This document shows, piece after piece, positions 14,838-23,253 of a DNA stretch of 50,129 nt. Location: contig JAFIFH010000072.1 of NCBI GenBank assembly GCA_020832105.1, forward strand, positions 1 through 50,129. The letters run 5' to 3'. The stretch's first letter is position 1. The number at the start of each line of letters is the position of its first letter. The position numbers and the translations under genes are program-made. The notes under the pieces are model-generated. The model did no database searches, was not told the origin of the DNA, and worked only from the letters and a program-made list of their open reading frames with translations. This DNA comes from Idiomarina sp. GTDB lineage: Bacteria > Pseudomonadota > Gammaproteobacteria > Enterobacterales > Alteromonadaceae.

Positions 14838-15769
14838 ATCTTAAGTTGCAGGCCCTGGCTGATATAGGCCGCTACCTGCAACGTGATACCTATCAGTTTG
14901 TTACTGTCACCCCGCAGACTCACGAGTATTATTTACAGCGCCATAGCCATCGCATGGCTAAAGGGCTACGCGATGTGTTTGGTTGGTGCTTACCTTTTCA
15001 TAATACCCTGCTAAGCGATGAGCTGTGGCAATTGATGGAAAAAGCTGAGGTGCTCAAGTCATGCGACGAGGGCTGGCGTTCAACGGTACGCTGGTCGACC
15101 CTGGACGGCTCGCTGTTGGTTCATTCGGCCTACCCAACGGATAAAAACGATGCGGTCTTTTTTGGTCCGGACACCTACCGCTTTGCCCGCGCCATTGAAT
15201 ACCACCTGCAAGGCGAACATGATGACATCCAATCGGCTATCGATATCGGTTGTGGGTCGGGGGCGGGCGCAATCTACCTTGGCAAGCGTCTCCCTGAGGC
15301 CGCGGTGGTGGCGGTTGATATTAACCCTCTATCTATTGATTACACGCAGGTCAACGCAGAGATCGCGAATACCGGCAATGTGACTGCCTACCAAAGTAAC
15401 TTACTTGATGACGTGGATGGTGCTTTTGAGCTGATGGTGGCGAATCCGCCCTATATGCACGACCCTGAAGCTCGGGCATATCGCCACGGCGGTGGCCTGC
15501 GAGGGGCGGGGTTGTCCTTGCAAATCGTAGATACGGCATTGCAGCGCCTGGCTCCAGGTGGTGCACTGCTGCTATACACCGGCGTCGCCATTGTTGATGG
15601 AGAGGATGTATTTTTGCAGGAACTGAAGCGCAAAACCCAGGGTAGGCACTGCCGTTGGGATTACCAGGAAGTAGACCCGGATGTATTCGGTGAGGAGCTG
15701 CTAAAGACAGATTATGAGGATGTCGAAAGAATAGCGGCAGTGGTGTTGACACTACGCCAGCTTGGATAG
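14828..15769 (+). CDS. Class I SAM-dependent methyltransferase with NPPY motif
   Basis: 313 aa. SAM-binding motif I is DIGCGSGAGA (139-148), motif II VVAVDINPLS, and motif IV is NPPY (206-209), typical of enzymes that methylate a planar nitrogen (Gln, adenine, RNA bases), for example the HemK/RlmF group. The N-terminal 120 residues form a separate domain with many aromatic residues. ATG 14828 lies inside the end of the HDO gene (10-bp overlap). Acting on a small molecule together with the HDO, or on protein/RNA, cannot be decided from sequence. Confidence 0.83.
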   Translation: MPLNLKLQALADIGRYLQRDTYQFVTVTPQTHEYYLQRHSHRMAKGLRDVFGWCLPFHNTLLSDELWQLMEKAEVLKSCDEGWRSTVRWSTLDGSLLVHSAYPTDKNDAVFFGPDTYRFARAIEYHLQGEHDDIQSAIDIGCGSGAGAIYLGKRLPEAAVVAVDINPLSIDYTQVNAEIANTGNVTAYQSNLLDDVDGAFELMVANPPYMHDPEARAYRHGGGLRGAGLSLQIVDTALQRLAPGGALLLYTGVAIVDGEDVFLQELKRKTQGRHCRWDYQEVDPDVFGEELLKTDYEDVERIAAVVLTLRQLG

Positions 15770-15794
15770 TTTGCCTGAGTAGATAAAACACAAC

Positions 15795-16319
15795 CTAGCG
15801 GCGTGCATCGGCCTCAGGCCCTGGCTTATCAAGATGAATCTCGGCGCCTTTTTGCACCACGTTAAACGCGCCGTCTGTGCCCAAAATGACCGCGCCGACG
15901 TCCGCTACCGAGGCTTGGCCAGCTGCATGAATTGCCGAGCGAATGTCGCCTTTAGTGACACGCTCACGGTGCATGGTTGCTTCTAGGTACTCTCCTTGAT
16001 ACACCAGTAAACTGGGTTCTGCGGCGATAACTTTGCGTACCCAGCGTGCACGTACACTTAACCAGGTTACGATGAACTGGAAGGTGATTAATAAAGCCAG
16101 AGCCAGGGCGCCTTGCGCCAGGGCAACATCCTGATTGAGTAAAATAGTGGCCAGCGTTGAACCCAATGCGACCGTTACCACCCAGTCAAAAGCGTTCATC
16201 TTTGACAATGTGCGCTTACCCGCAATGCGCAAAAATAGCACTAATGCTGCGTAGGCAAGTACGCCTACTATAAGGGTGCGAATCAAGCTTTCCCAGCCAT
16301 TGAAAAACATATCGCTCAT
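15795..16319 (-). CDS. DUF421 (YetF-like) membrane protein
   Basis: 174 aa. Three transmembrane helices in the first 90 residues (GWESLIRTLIVGVLAYAALV; WVVTVALGSTLATILL; LALALLITFQFIVTWL), with the family block RIAGKRTLSKMNAFDWV between them, then a cytosolic C-terminal domain with LLVYQGEYL and VTKGDIRSAI. DUF421 proteins are inner-membrane proteins of unknown biochemical role. Its start overlaps the stop of the upstream zinc-finger gene by 4 bp (ATGA), so they form an operon. Confidence 0.9.
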   Translation of the reverse strand: MSDMFFNGWESLIRTLIVGVLAYAALVLFLRIAGKRTLSKMNAFDWVVTVALGSTLATILLNQDVALAQGALALALLITFQFIVTWLSVRARWVRKVIAAEPSLLVYQGEYLEATMHRERVTKGDIRSAIHAAGQASVADVGAVILGTDGAFNVVQKGAEIHLDKPGPEADARR

Positions 16320-16582
16320 CGTAACTGGCTGTCTTTACTACCGCGACGATTAAAAGAGGACGACGCTTTATTGTCTTTATCGAGCTCGGTCTGGCATTCA
16401 ATGCACAGACGCACACCGGGTAAGGCCTCTCGTCTGGCCTTGGGAATGGGTTCATCGCATTCAGCACAAAACTCCAGGCTCTCGCCCGCAGGTAATTGGC
16501 TTCGCGCCTGTTTCACACTATCTTCAGTGCTTGCATCAATTTGATCCTGTACCGCGCCGTCGCGGGACCAGCCACCAGCCAT
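16316..16582 (-). CDS. ybiI: DksA/TraR-type zinc-finger protein, YbiI-like
   Basis: 88 aa. Begins MAGGWSRDGAVQDQID and ends NRRGSKDSQLR, both nearly identical to E. coli YbiI. A four-cysteine zinc finger is formed by C-AEC and CIEC (EFCAECDEPIPKARREA ... RLCIECQTE). Small members of this family may bind in the RNA polymerase secondary channel, but YbiI lacks the DksA coiled-coil length and its role is unclear. ATG 16582 with GGAG 7 nt upstream is chosen over an upstream in-frame start at 16609. First gene of an operon with DUF421. Confidence 0.92.
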   Translation of the reverse strand: MAGGWSRDGAVQDQIDASTEDSVKQARSQLPAGESLEFCAECDEPIPKARREALPGVRLCIECQTELDKDNKASSSFNRRGSKDSQLR

Positions 16583-16788
16583 ATTAATTCTCCATTTAAG
16601 AGTATTCACTATGAGTGTAGCTCAAACTATGGGCTTACAGGTTAACCTGCATGGCAAAGCGCAATCCATGTAAGGTTTGGTAGACAGGCGTGAATGTAAA
16701 TTCAGGCATTATTATGTTATAACCGACTGATATTAAACTGACTACACGACAAATAAAAAGACAGGTTGCGCAATTTTAAGGAGTGAAA

Positions 16789-17391
16789 ATGCGGCTAAAG
16801 CTGATGGCTCTTGGGGCGTTGTTGGTCACGTCCATAACCTCGTATGCAAAGTCGAACGACCAGATGTCTATTGAGGGGGTCACCCTTAACCCTGAAAGCA
16901 TTATCAAAGGGGAGTGGATTGGTGAACTTGAGAGCATCACCGACTACGGCGTTGTTAGCGTTGGGCAACATGCGGCTTTCATAGAAGAGTCAGAGATGGT
17001 GGGGCTCGTCGAAACCTTCCTGGGGTTTTCTACTTTAGAGGCCATCCACGCAGTGCATATTCACGGCGTCGGTTCGGCGTACGCGTTAGACAAAGTGACC
17101 GGGTACTCCGTTGTGTTTGGTGATGAGGCATCACAAAACTATCGAATACGTACCTATATCAGGGACGCGCAGCAGTTTACCCTTGATACCAGCTTTTCTG
17201 GAGGCGCCGTGGGGGCACTGGACTGTGGCTCAGCGGCCAAGCTCGCGATTTTACACAGCCCAGCAAGTACCGAGGTAATGAGCATCACGCTTGGCAAAAC
17301 CTTCTACCCGCGCGATCCAAAGTCAGAAGAGAAATATGCTGATTATCTTAGTGACGCCACCATGCGGCTTGCGCGAGAACGTACCCATTAA
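16789..17391 (+). CDS. Exported protein of unknown function
   Basis: 200 aa, not recognised. A clear signal peptide RLKLMALGALLVTSITSYA with cleavage before KSND, then a mixed alpha/beta domain containing IEGVTLNPESIIKGEWIGEL, AIHAVHIHGVG and a single cysteine (LDCGSAA). No lipobox or membrane helix after the signal. ATG 16789 lies 5 nt after AAGGAG (16778-16783); the GTG at 16783 overlaps that site. Stands alone between convergent and divergent neighbours. Confidence 0.7.
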   Translation: MRLKLMALGALLVTSITSYAKSNDQMSIEGVTLNPESIIKGEWIGELESITDYGVVSVGQHAAFIEESEMVGLVETFLGFSTLEAIHAVHIHGVGSAYALDKVTGYSVVFGDEASQNYRIRTYIRDAQQFTLDTSFSGGAVGALDCGSAAKLAILHSPASTEVMSITLGKTFYPRDPKSEEKYADYLSDATMRLARERTH

Positions 17392-17514
17392 ACAATAATT
17401 TGCGAGGGAAGGTAATGAGGTAGGAGTTTGATTCTGCCCTTTAAATTCAACTAACCTGAAGTTATTAAGAACGCATTTACTCAGTAAATGGCTGGGAATT
17501 TAGCCCGCGCAGAG

Positions 17515-18384
17515 CTACTCACGAAGTTGTTCGCGCAGGTAATGCTGCAGCCACAGGGCAACCTGACCAGGCTCGTTGAGGTAGCTGACCTGAAATTTGG
17601 CAGCCGGTAAGTCGAGCTCATGTTGCAAATGGATCAGGGTCTTGTCCGCGAGCGCGTCTGCTATTAAGAACTTTGGTAGCACGCCCCAGCCGTGCCCAGC
17701 GATAATGGCATCGCGGATAAGCTCGTAAGACGTCATGGCAGTGTAGTTTGCGCTGTCAACGCCGTGCGCAAGCATTGCGCTGTGGTGTAATTTGCCGGCC
17801 ACCATGTAAGCCAGACAAATTTGCCGGTTTTGCTTTAAGTCTCGTTCGCTGACCAGGGGGATTTGGCTGAGCGGATGAGCGGGGCTGGTAACCAGTAAAG
17901 AGGGCACAGACGCTATAGCCTCTCCACTGAGACCTGGCTGGCTGAGCCCAAAAGCAACGTCCACTGATTGTGCCTGAAGTAACGCCTGGTGTTCCTGTGC
18001 TGGAACCAGATACGCTTCAATTGAAGTAGCACTGAACTTGAGTTGTAAAGCATGCAGCGCCTGGCGCCAGATGCGCTCAGGGATGGCATCATCACGGGCA
18101 ACTTTCAATTTACTCTCAACCCCCTGACTAAGCTGATTGCAGCGTTGGTGGATGATTTGTGCACTTTGCAACATGCGTTGACAGTCAGCGAGGATAGTCT
18201 CGCCAGCGGCACTCAAACGAAGGCTGTTGCCGCTGCGGGTAAACAAGCTGACACCCAGTTCGTCTTCTAACGCCTGCACTGCTGCGCTTAGGGTGCTGCG
18301 GTGAGTGTTTATTGCCCGGCCGGCTTTGGCGAAGCTGCTATGTCGCGCTGCTAACACAAAAGCCTCTACCTGTTCAGTACGCAT
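17515..18384 (-). CDS. LysR-family transcriptional regulator
   Basis: 289 aa. Residues 1-60 are the LysR winged helix (VEAFVLAARHSSFAKAGRA, then HRSTLSAAVQALEDELGVSL and FTRSGNSLRLSAAG); 90-289 the periplasmic-binding-like effector domain. LysR proteins usually autorepress and activate the divergent gene from a shared site. Here the divergent neighbour is the CDF-like transporter at 18513 and the 128-bp gap holds a perfect long inverted repeat 13-55 bp from the LysR start. A role in controlling that transporter is the natural inference. Confidence 0.92.
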   Translation of the reverse strand: MRTEQVEAFVLAARHSSFAKAGRAINTHRSTLSAAVQALEDELGVSLFTRSGNSLRLSAAGETILADCQRMLQSAQIIHQRCNQLSQGVESKLKVARDDAIPERIWRQALHALQLKFSATSIEAYLVPAQEHQALLQAQSVDVAFGLSQPGLSGEAIASVPSLLVTSPAHPLSQIPLVSERDLKQNRQICLAYMVAGKLHHSAMLAHGVDSANYTAMTSYELIRDAIIAGHGWGVLPKFLIADALADKTLIHLQHELDLPAAKFQVSYLNEPGQVALWLQHYLREQLRE

Positions 18385-18396
18385 AGAACTCTCTTT

Positions 18397-18439
18397 TACA
18401 ATTGCTCAGCGCTAACTATTATAGCGCTGAGCAATTGTA
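18397..18439. promoter_or_regulatory. Perfect 17-bp inverted repeat between LysR and CDF genes
   Basis: Left arm TACAATTGCTCAGCGCT (18397-18413), 9-nt AT-rich spacer, exact complement at 18423-18439. Much longer than a T-N11-A LysR site, but in the right place for one; it can also form a hairpin in either transcript. Confidence 0.75.
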
Positions 18440-18512
18440 CGTATCTTTATGCTATTCGTAAAATGCGCTTATCTTCAAATTAGAACATGTATTTTTGCCA
18501 ATTGAGGTGGTT

Positions 18513-19367
18513 ATGTCGTCCGGCATACAAAAACGAGCGCTTATTTTTTCCGCGATTTCTGCATCGGTCTTCGCACTGGCTGGACTCTTACTGGGGGTGT
18601 TGAGCGGTTCGGTAATGATTATTTTTGATAGTGCATATTCGTTGCTGAGTCTAGCGCTAGCGCTGTTGTCTTTATCTGCCTTAAGCCTCGCCCAACGCCC
18701 GGCCAATGACACCTTTCAGTTTGGCCGGCTTACCATCGAGCCACTGTCGATTCTGGTAAAGGGTGTAGTAATTGGACTGGTGTGTGTGGCCTCTATCGCG
18801 GTTGCGCTGGTGAATATCTGGCAAGGTGGGCGCGAAGTTCACCTCAATATAGCGTTGATATTTGCGGTGCTGAATGTGCTTGGCTGTTGGTTGACCTGGG
18901 GTGTGCTGAGCCGCACCAAACAACGCACTAATACACCGCTAATTCGCGCTGAGACAAACCAGTGGAAAATGGATACCTGGCTGAGTGCAGCAGTTCTACT
19001 GGGTTTTTCGCTGGCCTATTTACTGGCACGCTCGCCATGGTCGCACTTGTCGGTGTATGCAGACCCAGTGATGGTTATTATTATCGCAGGTTACTTTGCT
19101 CATATTCCGCTACAAATGATCCGCCAGTCTCTGCATCAGTTGTTGCTCGGTTCACCCCGTGGCGAACTGTTGGCAGACATGAATGCGGTTATCCCGGTAG
19201 AGCAAATTGAGCATATCAGGCTTGCCCAGGTGGGGAGTTTTCTGATCCTGCAATACGACGGTGCAAGCTGGCCGGACGAAGTACGTAACAACCTGGTAAG
19301 CCTGGCCGAGGCACACCAACTAACGCCAATGTTGATTACGCCAGGATCAAAGGTAGGCTGTAAATAA
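18513..19367 (+). CDS. Cation diffusion facilitator-like membrane protein with altered metal site
   Basis: 284 aa, six predicted transmembrane helices and a short cytosolic tail (CDF fold). In E. coli YiiP the transport site is DxxxD in TM2 and HxxxD in TM5. Here TM2 has D39-SAY-S43 and TM5 has Q150-WKM-D154, so two of the four ligands are replaced. The protein may carry a different cation, or have lost transport and serve as a sensor. ATG 18513 is 5 nt after GAGG; upstream TTG 18495 is less likely. Divergent from the LysR gene with a large inverted repeat between. Confidence 0.8.
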   Translation: MSSGIQKRALIFSAISASVFALAGLLLGVLSGSVMIIFDSAYSLLSLALALLSLSALSLAQRPANDTFQFGRLTIEPLSILVKGVVIGLVCVASIAVALVNIWQGGREVHLNIALIFAVLNVLGCWLTWGVLSRTKQRTNTPLIRAETNQWKMDTWLSAAVLLGFSLAYLLARSPWSHLSVYADPVMVIIIAGYFAHIPLQMIRQSLHQLLLGSPRGELLADMNAVIPVEQIEHIRLAQVGSFLILQYDGASWPDEVRNNLVSLAEAHQLTPMLITPGSKVGCK

Positions 19368-19407
19368 AAACGAAGGTAAAATGGAAAATATTTTCTATTG
19401 AGTGTGA

Positions 19408-19941
19408 ATGGTAATGACGGACAAGCTATTTATGGTGTACCTCGGCGGCAGTGCGCCGGGTGCTAATATCGAATTACATGATATTCGCTTTGTGGTGGCA
19501 AAGAATATTGAAGCAAGTTATTCGCAGCTTAAACGACAGTGGTTTGGTGATAAAAAAAGCGTTCATATGGACAGCTATATGCACGTTCATCATGTGGATG
19601 GTTATCGAATTGAATTGCGTAAGCAAGATACCGCGGCGCGCAGCAGTCAACGGCAGCTCTATTTTGTAAATTTTGGCGGCTATTTTGCGGGTAAAATGGC
19701 CGAATTTCATGATTTCACGCTGGTCGTTGCAAGCAATAGCGAGCAGGCTAAGTCATTAGCCAGGCATAAAATGAATGAGGGCTTGCTGGCAGGCGCGGAG
19801 CTCTTGCACAAAGACGATTTGCTCAGTGTCGATGATTGTCTGGCGGTAGATCTGATAGATGGTTTTTATATTGAATTGGTTGAAGATGGTGAGCACCAGC
19901 CCATCGAACCTGACTGGATGGGCTACCAGCCAATTAGCTGA
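19408..19941 (+). CDS. Tandem DUF1543 protein
   Basis: 177 aa made of two similar halves: LFMVYLGGSAPGANIELHDI with FVVAKN, and LYFVNFGGYFAGKMAEFHDF with LVVASN, each followed by a helix and a D-G-Y/F-x-I-E-L end (VDGYRIELR, IDGFYIELV). This is the DUF1543 repeat, function unknown. No signal or membrane helix. ATG 19408 or ATG 19414 could start it; neither has a strong ribosome site. Confidence 0.82.
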   Translation: MVMTDKLFMVYLGGSAPGANIELHDIRFVVAKNIEASYSQLKRQWFGDKKSVHMDSYMHVHHVDGYRIELRKQDTAARSSQRQLYFVNFGGYFAGKMAEFHDFTLVVASNSEQAKSLARHKMNEGLLAGAELLHKDDLLSVDDCLAVDLIDGFYIELVEDGEHQPIEPDWMGYQPIS

Positions 19942-19942
19942 C

Positions 19943-19970
19943 ACAACGCGCTAGCATCGTAGCGCGTTGT
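19943..19970. terminator. Hairpin between convergent DUF1543 and M24 genes
   Basis: Perfect 11-bp arms ACAACGCGCTA/TAGCGCGTTGT with 6-nt loop, directly after the DUF1543 stop. No long T-tract; could end either transcript weakly. Confidence 0.55.
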
Positions 19971-20011
19971 TAAAGCGGAGCGACGAATGGAAGCTCGCGG
20001 CTAACGGTGCG

Positions 20012-21394
20012 TTAGCGCACCAGGTGCCATTCAGTCTGGCGACCGGCCAGGTAAATCACCCGCTCACCATCAAAATAGGCACTTTGTTCCATCATGATTT
20101 GAATAGTTTGGTCGCCCCATTCAGGTACTGCCTGCTTGATATTGCCCTCGATAGCGTAAGCAGTATTTGGGTATAGGGGCCAGTCACCATTCACCGCCGT
20201 AGGGCCTTGATTGTCCCACATACCAATGGTCGGGCCGGGCCCGTGACCGAAGAAGCCAATCGGGTGGGTGTAGGTGCTGCTTTGAATACCCGCAGCTTCA
20301 TTTGCCTCAATCGTTGCTGCAAGAATCTCATTCCCCGTGCGTCCAGTCACAAATTCACTGGTAAATAAGTCCTGCCACTGATTACCTGTGCGCAGGGCGT
20401 CCTGCAAGCCTTTAGGAGCTTCGTTTTCGTCGAGCTTCAACACATAGGCCATTTCCTGAGTATCGGTGCACATTTTCAGGTAACAGATACCCACATCGGT
20501 ATGCAGCACATCACCCCGTTGAATCACGCCTTCGTTGACACTGCAAAAGGGCTGCTCGTCAGTACATTCGGCGCCCTCACGCTGGAAGGTTACGTAGGGC
20601 ATAAACCAAATTGGTAAGCCAAGCGTCTCAAAGCGTTCACGAATATACCAGGCGACGTCATCCGTAGTGGTTGCCCCAGGAGTTACAACCCGTGAGCTAA
20701 AGGCTTCGGCAATGACCCCGCGGGCCAGGCCGACGGCAGTGGCAAAGACGCCAAGTTCGGCTTCGGTGCGCGTTTCAAGCCAGCGTACGACCAGGTCTTC
20801 TGCGGGCTGCAATCGGTCCTGGTAGCTTGCAGGAAGTACTTCCAGGAGCCGGGTATGCATGCCCTGGGTCAGTCCATCCGCTTCTGGCCAGTGTTTGGAT
20901 ACGTTAATACCAATACGTTGTGGGTCTTTTTGTACGATTAGATCGGCCAGAGCCTGCCATTGTTCGTCAAGATCGCCCCCGGACCAGACGGATTCGTACG
21001 GGTCACCAAAGGGGTAGGTATTGACTGAGAGCTTTTCTACGTGGCCGTCGGCCAGGCGGTTGAAAATAAGCATGGTGGTGCGCCGTGCGGCAAATGTTGG
21101 TTGCGGCACCAGCGAGAAGAACACCGGATCTTCAACATATTCGCGGTTAATCACCAACCACATGTCCAGCTCAGCGTCAGCCATGAGTTCAGGGAGCAAA
21201 GTTTCCAGGCGCTCATTGAGCATGGTGTTTTCGGGCGCAACGCGGTCACGGTGCTGGAGTACGCTGAACTGGTCCGCGGATTGGATCACCCGACCTTGTT
21301 GTGGAGAGCGCTCTTCGGCAAGAGCTGCAGCGCTGGCGAAGCCGGTAAGTATCAATGTGCTGGCGAGAATGCTGAATTTGAACGGTGAGCCCAT
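20012..21394 (-). CDS. Exported M24-family metallopeptidase (Xaa-Pro aminopeptidase-like)
   Basis: 460 aa. Signal peptide 1-26 (FSILASTLILTGFASAAALA). The C-terminal pita-bread domain has all five metal ligands: Asp300 (HTDVG), Asp311 (CTDTQE), His384 (GFFGHGPGP), Glu416 (YAIEGN) and Glu436 (MMEQSAY), so a dinuclear site is intact. The N-terminal 27-200 is the creatinase-like domain (DMWLVINREYVEDP). Three cysteines near 277-309 may form periplasmic disulfides. Family members cleave N-terminal residues before proline; periplasmic versions are of unclear role. AGGAC precedes the ATG. Confidence 0.88.
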   Translation of the reverse strand: MGSPFKFSILASTLILTGFASAAALAEERSPQQGRVIQSADQFSVLQHRDRVAPENTMLNERLETLLPELMADAELDMWLVINREYVEDPVFFSLVPQPTFAARRTTMLIFNRLADGHVEKLSVNTYPFGDPYESVWSGGDLDEQWQALADLIVQKDPQRIGINVSKHWPEADGLTQGMHTRLLEVLPASYQDRLQPAEDLVVRWLETRTEAELGVFATAVGLARGVIAEAFSSRVVTPGATTTDDVAWYIRERFETLGLPIWFMPYVTFQREGAECTDEQPFCSVNEGVIQRGDVLHTDVGICYLKMCTDTQEMAYVLKLDENEAPKGLQDALRTGNQWQDLFTSEFVTGRTGNEILAATIEANEAAGIQSSTYTHPIGFFGHGPGPTIGMWDNQGPTAVNGDWPLYPNTAYAIEGNIKQAVPEWGDQTIQIMMEQSAYFDGERVIYLAGRQTEWHLVR

Positions 21395-21436
21395 GATGAG
21401 GTCCTTTTTTATATTTTATTGAATAGACTTACCACA

Positions 21437-22297
21437 TCAATTAGGCGTTGTCGCCTGAGCGATGCGGGTGAGCGCGTCGGTATTTGACAATGTGGGGATA
21501 ATGGCCGCGACTAGCTTTAAACTGGCGATACTGTCTGCACGGGTGGTGCCGAAATTAAGTAGGGCGAGGGGTTTCGCTGCCTGTTGCGCTTGCCTGGCGA
21601 AGCGAAAGCCAGAGAACACCATGAGCGACGAGCCAATCACTAATAAGCCACCACTATTCTCTAATGCTTGCTGGGCCCGCTCTACGCGTGGGCGCGGGAC
21701 ATTATCACCGAAGTACACCACATAAGGCTTTAACACGCCGCTACAATGTAAGCAGCTGGGCACATGGAAGTCGCTGAAATCACCTTCTAAAAAGGCATCG
21801 CCGTCGGGGCCGACTTGTGGGGACAGCGATGCATAGCTTGGGTTCAGGGTCAGGCAACGCTCATGCATATCAAGGCGCGGGCTGCGTTGCCCACAATCCA
21901 TACAAATCATGCTGTTGGCGTCACCATGCAGGTTAATCACGTCGTTGCTGCCGGCGCGTTGGTGAAGCCCATCGACATTCTGCGTAATAATAGTGCCGAT
22001 AAGACCTTGAGCCTGCCACTGAGTGAGCAATTGATGTGCGGCATTTGGCTTGGCGTAATACAGCCTTGGCCAGCCGTGCAGGCTGCGCGCCCAGTAACGC
22101 TGGCGTGCCTGGTTGCTGGCCATATATTCACGATGCTGCATAGGTGGGGCACTTTTCCACGCACCTTTGTGATCGCGATAGGCTGGAATACCAGAGTCTG
22201 TGCTAATGCCCGCGCCGGTTAGTACGGTGAGTGGACCCTCGCTGGAGAGTAATTCGTGGAGAGCTGCACTGGCTTGCGCGACATCATTAATATGCAT
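21437..22297 (-). CDS. Sir2-family NAD-dependent protein deacylase
   Basis: 286 aa from ATG 22297 (MHINDVAQ). NAD-binding motifs LTGAGISTDSGIPAYRD and ITQNVDGLHQRAG, catalytic His in INLHGDANS, a structural zinc site with CMDCG and CLHC, and the late GSSLMVFSGFRF block are all intact. Removes acyl groups from lysines using NAD+, cytosol. An upstream GTG at 22309 lies in frame but is part of the likely ribosome site AGGTGG. Neighbours give no clear substrate. Confidence 0.93.
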   Translation of the reverse strand: MHINDVAQASAALHELLSSEGPLTVLTGAGISTDSGIPAYRDHKGAWKSAPPMQHREYMASNQARQRYWARSLHGWPRLYYAKPNAAHQLLTQWQAQGLIGTIITQNVDGLHQRAGSNDVINLHGDANSMICMDCGQRSPRLDMHERCLTLNPSYASLSPQVGPDGDAFLEGDFSDFHVPSCLHCSGVLKPYVVYFGDNVPRPRVERAQQALENSGGLLVIGSSLMVFSGFRFARQAQQAAKPLALLNFGTTRADSIASLKLVAAIIPTLSNTDALTRIAQATTPN

Positions 22298-22371
22298 ACT
22301 ACTGACCACCTTTTAACCTAAATACCCATCACTATGATGCCAAGGTTTGGTGAGAGATTGAAGCATGTATA

Positions 22372-22656
22372 TTAGGACTGAACCCGCGGAAATAGCTCAC
22401 GGATAACTTTTTGTGCCTCGATCATGCTGCAGCCCTGTGCCTTTTTAAAAGACCGTACGGCCTCACTGCGCTGCCCTTTGCGAATAGCGGCCCAGGTCTC
22501 GCTGTCTATATTTGCATAGCTGTCAGGCACATTGGAGAAGTGAAGAAGGGTATCCAGTTGCTGTTGGATCTTGTTTAACTGCTTTTGTTGTTGCATGGCG
22601 TAATAGACCAGCGCCAGAATAGTAAAAATAAATAAAGGGACAAGGTAGATGGGCAT
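22372..22656 (-). CDS. Small membrane protein with L7/L12 C-terminal-like helix motif
   Basis: 94 aa. One N-terminal transmembrane helix (VPLFIFTILALVYYAM), a coiled-coil-like Q-rich stretch (QQKQLNKIQQQLDTLL), then GQRSEAVRSFKKAQGCSMIE and AQKVIREL, which resembles the ribosomal L7/L12 C-terminal fold that recurs in small bacterial membrane proteins. Function unknown. Its start overlaps the stop of the upstream gene by one base, so the pair is translationally coupled. Confidence 0.72.
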   Translation of the reverse strand: MPIYLVPLFIFTILALVYYAMQQQKQLNKIQQQLDTLLHFSNVPDSYANIDSETWAAIRKGQRSEAVRSFKKAQGCSMIEAQKVIRELFPRVQS

Positions 22657-22895
22657 TACTTAATTCCAAAAATTTTACGGTTAGAGGTTTTACGTTTAGG
22701 AAATTTGCGGTTGAGCTCCCGTTCGCGCCACATGAAAAAGCCCCAGACAGCACCGCTGAACGAAAAAACGACTAGCGAGTCGACGATGCCAAATGTCGAA
22801 GAGCCGTTCCCCGTCATGTGGATAATAAGCTGAGAAAGCAGGGCACCGGAAACGCCTACCGTCAATACACCGTGGATTAATATGAAGCGAAACAT
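22656..22895 (-). CDS. Small two-helix membrane protein
   Basis: 79 aa, not recognised. Two hydrophobic segments (LIHGVLTVGVSGALLSQLII; IVDSLVVFSFSGAVWGFFMW) with a short loop, then a strongly basic cytosolic tail (RERELNRKFPKRKTSNRK). It shares the base of its stop with the start of the L7/L12-like gene, so both are likely made together and may interact. Confidence 0.65.
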   Translation of the reverse strand: MFRFILIHGVLTVGVSGALLSQLIIHMTGNGSSTFGIVDSLVVFSFSGAVWGFFMWRERELNRKFPKRKTSNRKIFGIK

Positions 22896-23206
22896 TGGTT
22901 TTCCTTAACCGTATAGAAGATAACTCCGGCTGCCTGATTCGACGCCAACCGCGCTTGTCAAAAACTTGTTATCCAGTTTACTAACTTATTGATAGGGAGC
23001 AAGCGCCTTTCAGGCAAAATCTAAGGTTAATAATAGTCTTCTATCGTTCTCATCTGCTGCAGGCGATCGGTGGACCAGCCCATGGCCTTCATTCCAGCGT
23101 TCACCGCATATCGTCAGGCATTGACTGCGACCCTGAGCCAGCGGAACTAAATTCACATCTGGCTGAGCTCAGCTGAGCGGACACTATAGGGCATAAAAAA
23201 GCACTG

Positions 23207-23225
23207 AATGAGAATCGTTGCCATT
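23207..23225 (+). promoter_or_regulatory. Fur-box-like site 1
   Basis: AATGAGAATCGTTGCCATT, a match to NATWAT-type Fur hexamers (AATGAGAAT core). It precedes the receptor start by about 117 bp. Confidence 0.6.
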
Positions 23226-23232
23226 TGTTGTT

Positions 23233-23253
23233 GACAATCATTCTCATTATCAT
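23233..23253 (+). promoter_or_regulatory. Fur-box-like site 2
   Basis: Contains AATCATTCTCATTATCAT (23236-23253), close to the 19-bp Fur consensus. Together with site 1 it would place the promoter under iron repression. Confidence 0.7.

Noticed and set aside
15351..15791. 146-aa frame antisense to the methyltransferase
   Set aside because: Arginine/histidine/proline-rich shadow; the methyltransferase on the other strand has clear motifs.
21021..21422. 133-aa plus-strand frame opposite the M24 peptidase
   Set aside because: Low-complexity Ser/Arg shadow over the peptidase signal region.
23027..23113. Short minus-strand frame containing MKAMGWSTDRLQQ
   Set aside because: Only about 28 codons, upstream stop, no start with ribosome site; at most a gene remnant.
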